Shown here piece after piece: positions 6,110 through 7,407 of a stretch of 7,407 bases of DNA (within the stretch, counting starts at the first letter, position 1; each line of letters starts with the position of its first letter). The notes under the pieces were generated by a model. It saw only the letters and a program-made list of their open reading frames with translations, was not told where the DNA came from and ran no database searches. The stretch comes from Candidatus Omnitrophota bacterium (GTDB lineage Bacteria > Omnitrophota > Koll11 > Aquiviventales > Aquiviventaceae): contig JACPXS010000083.1 in assembly GCA_016196415.1 (NCBI GenBank), positions 1 through 7,407 on the forward strand, given 5' to 3'. The position numbers and the translations under genes are program-made.

Positions 6110-7319
6110 CAGACGCGTGAAACGTGACCGCCTCGCGCTGACAATGCTGGAGTTCCTCCAGCACGGTCAGCAGGAAGCGACTCATGAGGAGCTGAGCCCC
6201 GGTCAGAAAGAGGGCCGCACCGGTCAAGATGGAGGACCAGTGGACGAAGACGTGCCCGGTCCGCAGGTACTGCGAGATGGCGTGAGAGTTGAGCAGGATC
6301 GCGGCAAGGACACAGCCACCCCCAACCCATCCGGCTGAGCGCACGACCCGCTGACGCAACAGCAGGCGGCTCCACAACCCTTTCGTGGGAGGACGACTCG
6401 GATACAGGATGGCCAAGACCTGGTTGCAGAACGCCCCAAACGTCACCAGGTTGATGCCGGTCACCACCAGCACCATGATCGTCAGGAGCCGGTAGATCGC
6501 TGTCTCCTCGACGCGGCGGACCTGGAGGTAGTGCGTCACAGGGCCGATCCCCAGGAGGAAGGCGGCGACCAAGACCCCCATCCCCAGCCACCCAAAGAAC
6601 TTCAGCGGATTGTAGAGCCGGCTGATCGTGAGGATGCTCGAGAGAAATCGCAGCCCATCGCGGATGACGCTCAGCTTCGAGCGACCCGCTCGCTCATCGT
6701 ACGGGATCGGCACCTCGATCAGCCGCAGCCCTTCATGGAGCGCCCGGGTGCTCATCACCGGGGTCAGATGCAGTCCGTCCGGAAGCGGCAAGAGCGCGGG
6801 CAGCGCCGATCGCCGAAAGACCCGCATCCCGCTGGCGGAATCGGTGATCCGCCGCCCGACCAGCCACCCGAGGAGCCGGGCGAAGAGCCAGTTCCCCACG
6901 TAGCGGATCCTCGGCATCCCGTTGCGGGGGGTCATCATCCGCGAGCCAATCACCAGATCGGCCTGTTCCGCAATGAGGCGATGGACCAACTCGGGAAGCG
7001 ACTCAGGACGGTAGCTGGCGTCGGCGTCCAGGAAGGCCAGATACTGGCCTCGGGCGTGTCGAAAGCCGGTCTTCAGGGCGGCTCCATAGCCCTGCCTGAC
7101 CTGGTGGCGAATCAGCCGGACCTCCGGGAAGGATCGGACGATCTCCGGCGTCCGATCCGTTGATCCATCGTCAACGACGAGCAGCTCCACCTCGCCGACC
7201 TCTCCGCGATGGAGCAGCTCCTCCTTCGCCGTCCTGAGCCGTTCCAGGACAGGGCTGATCGAGAGCTCTTCGTTCAGGGCTGGGACGATGACGCTGAGGG
7301 TCTGTGGTTGAGGAGCCAT
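6093..7319 (-). CDS. GT2 polyprenyl-phosphate glycosyltransferase (GtrB/DPM1-like) with a four-helix membrane tail
   Basis: Seen: 408 residues. The GT-A domain begins TLSVIVPALNEE (7-18), then LLVVDDGSTDRT (46-57), GYGAALKTGFRHARG (77-91), the metal-binding FLDADASY (96-103), DLVIGSRM (121-128), DSASGMRVFRR (160-170) and ERAGRSKLSVIRDGLRFL (209-226). All are hallmarks of dolichol/undecaprenyl-phosphate hexose synthases, which move a hexose from a nucleotide sugar to polyprenyl phosphate on the cytoplasmic face. After residue ~238 come four predicted membrane helices (about 241-260, 276-301, 328-345, 360-385). Helices 1-2 and 3-4 resemble each other, so the tail looks like a duplicated copy of the usual helix pair, which also explains a length about 90 residues above many GtrB-like proteins. 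The ATG at 7319 is the only start that leaves the first strand intact; it lies 46 bases inside the upstream gene and has no strong Shine-Dalgarno. The product probably supplies the lipid-linked sugar donor for the flanking GT-C proteins (inference). Confidence 0.92.
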   Translation of the reverse strand: MAPQPQTLSVIVPALNEELSISPVLERLRTAKEELLHRGEVGEVELLVVDDGSTDRTPEIVRSFPEVRLIRHQVRQGYGAALKTGFRHARGQYLAFLDADASYRPESLPELVHRLIAEQADLVIGSRMMTPRNGMPRIRYVGNWLFARLLGWLVGRRITDSASGMRVFRRSALPALLPLPDGLHLTPVMSTRALHEGLRLIEVPIPYDERAGRSKLSVIRDGLRFLSSILTISRLYNPLKFFGWLGMGVLVAAFLLGIGPVTHYLQVRRVEETAIYRLLTIMVLVVTGINLVTFGAFCNQVLAILYPSRPPTKGLWSRLLLRQRVVRSAGWVGGGCVLAAILLNSHAISQYLRTGHVFVHWSSILTGAALFLTGAQLLMSRFLLTVLEELQHCQREAVTFHASDGTHP

Positions 7320-7407
7320 CGCCAGACCGCAAACGCCGCCAAGACGATCATGAATGACATGATGGGGACCTGATAGCGAAGGACCGCAAAGAGCAGGCAG
7401 TGCATGA
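7274..7407 (-). CDS. C-terminal fragment of a membrane protein, probably GT-C/GT39-like glycosyltransferase
   Basis: Seen: a frame open from the right window edge, ending at TGA 7276-7274. About 44 residues are in the window, including CLLFAVLRYQVPIMSFMIV, a hydrophobic helix ending in AVWRWLL, and a short polar tail HRPSASSSQP. Family knowledge: a final helix preceded by an R-Y-x-x-P-x-x-P/M motif is the usual end of GT39/ArnT-like lipid-linked-sugar transferases, so this is probably the C-terminus of such a GT-C enzyme. It overlaps the next gene by 46 bases in a different frame. An in-frame ATG lies at 7405, but the frame is open to the edge and the motif needs upstream helices, so the true start is outside the window. 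The family call rests on a short stretch and is moderate. Confidence 0.65.
   Translation of the reverse strand, partial: MHCLLFAVLRYQVPIMSFMIVLAAFAVWRWLLNHRPSASSSQP

Noticed and set aside
5351..6127. 258-codon plus-strand open frame
   Set aside because: Antisense to the zinc-ribbon methyltransferase; no motif, no ribosome binding site and no supporting context.

Overview
The window is GC-rich bacterial DNA carrying one continuous gene train. Every gene is on the minus strand, so transcription runs from the high coordinates to the low ones. There are eight reading frames (two cut by the window edges). Each overlaps or touches the next, so no intergenic sequence exists and no promoter, terminator, RNA gene, insertion sequence or CRISPR array was seen. 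The content (glycosyltransferases of families GT2, GT4 and GT-C/GT39-like, plus SAM-dependent methyltransferases) is that of the interior of a cell-surface polysaccharide or glycan locus. The composition and the dense overlaps suggest a GC-rich, probably Gram-negative or environmental lineage. The phylum cannot be decided from the sequence.

Layout in transcription order: (1) 7407-7274, the last ~44 residues of a membrane protein resembling the end of a GT39-like GT-C transferase; (2) 7319-6093, a GT2 polyprenyl-phosphate-type glycosyltransferase with a four-helix membrane tail that looks like a duplicated two-helix module; (3) 6109-5168, a class I methyltransferase with an N-terminal Trm112-like zinc ribbon; (4) 5184-3557, a GT-C-type multi-spanning glycosyltransferase whose frame is broken near 4321; (5) 3560-2394, a complete GT4 glycosyltransferase; (6) 2410-1646, a second class I methyltransferase with a hydrophobic segment near its C-terminus; (7) 1649-216, a methyltransferase fused to a soluble GT2 domain; (8) 216-1, the first 72 residues of another GT4 glycosyltransferase.

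Working model (inference): the GT2 enzyme charges a polyprenyl phosphate with a sugar on the cytoplasmic side. The GT-C proteins use such lipid-linked sugars on the outer face of the membrane. The GT4 enzymes extend a lipid-linked oligosaccharide in the cytoplasm, and the three methyltransferase domains methylate sugars or cap chains. No flippase, polymerase, ABC exporter or nucleotide-sugar synthesis gene lies in the window.

The points most worth a second look are the broken GT-C gene, where the two halves seem to lack the helices that should join them; the duplicated membrane module of the GT2 enzyme; and the methyltransferase-GT2 fusion.
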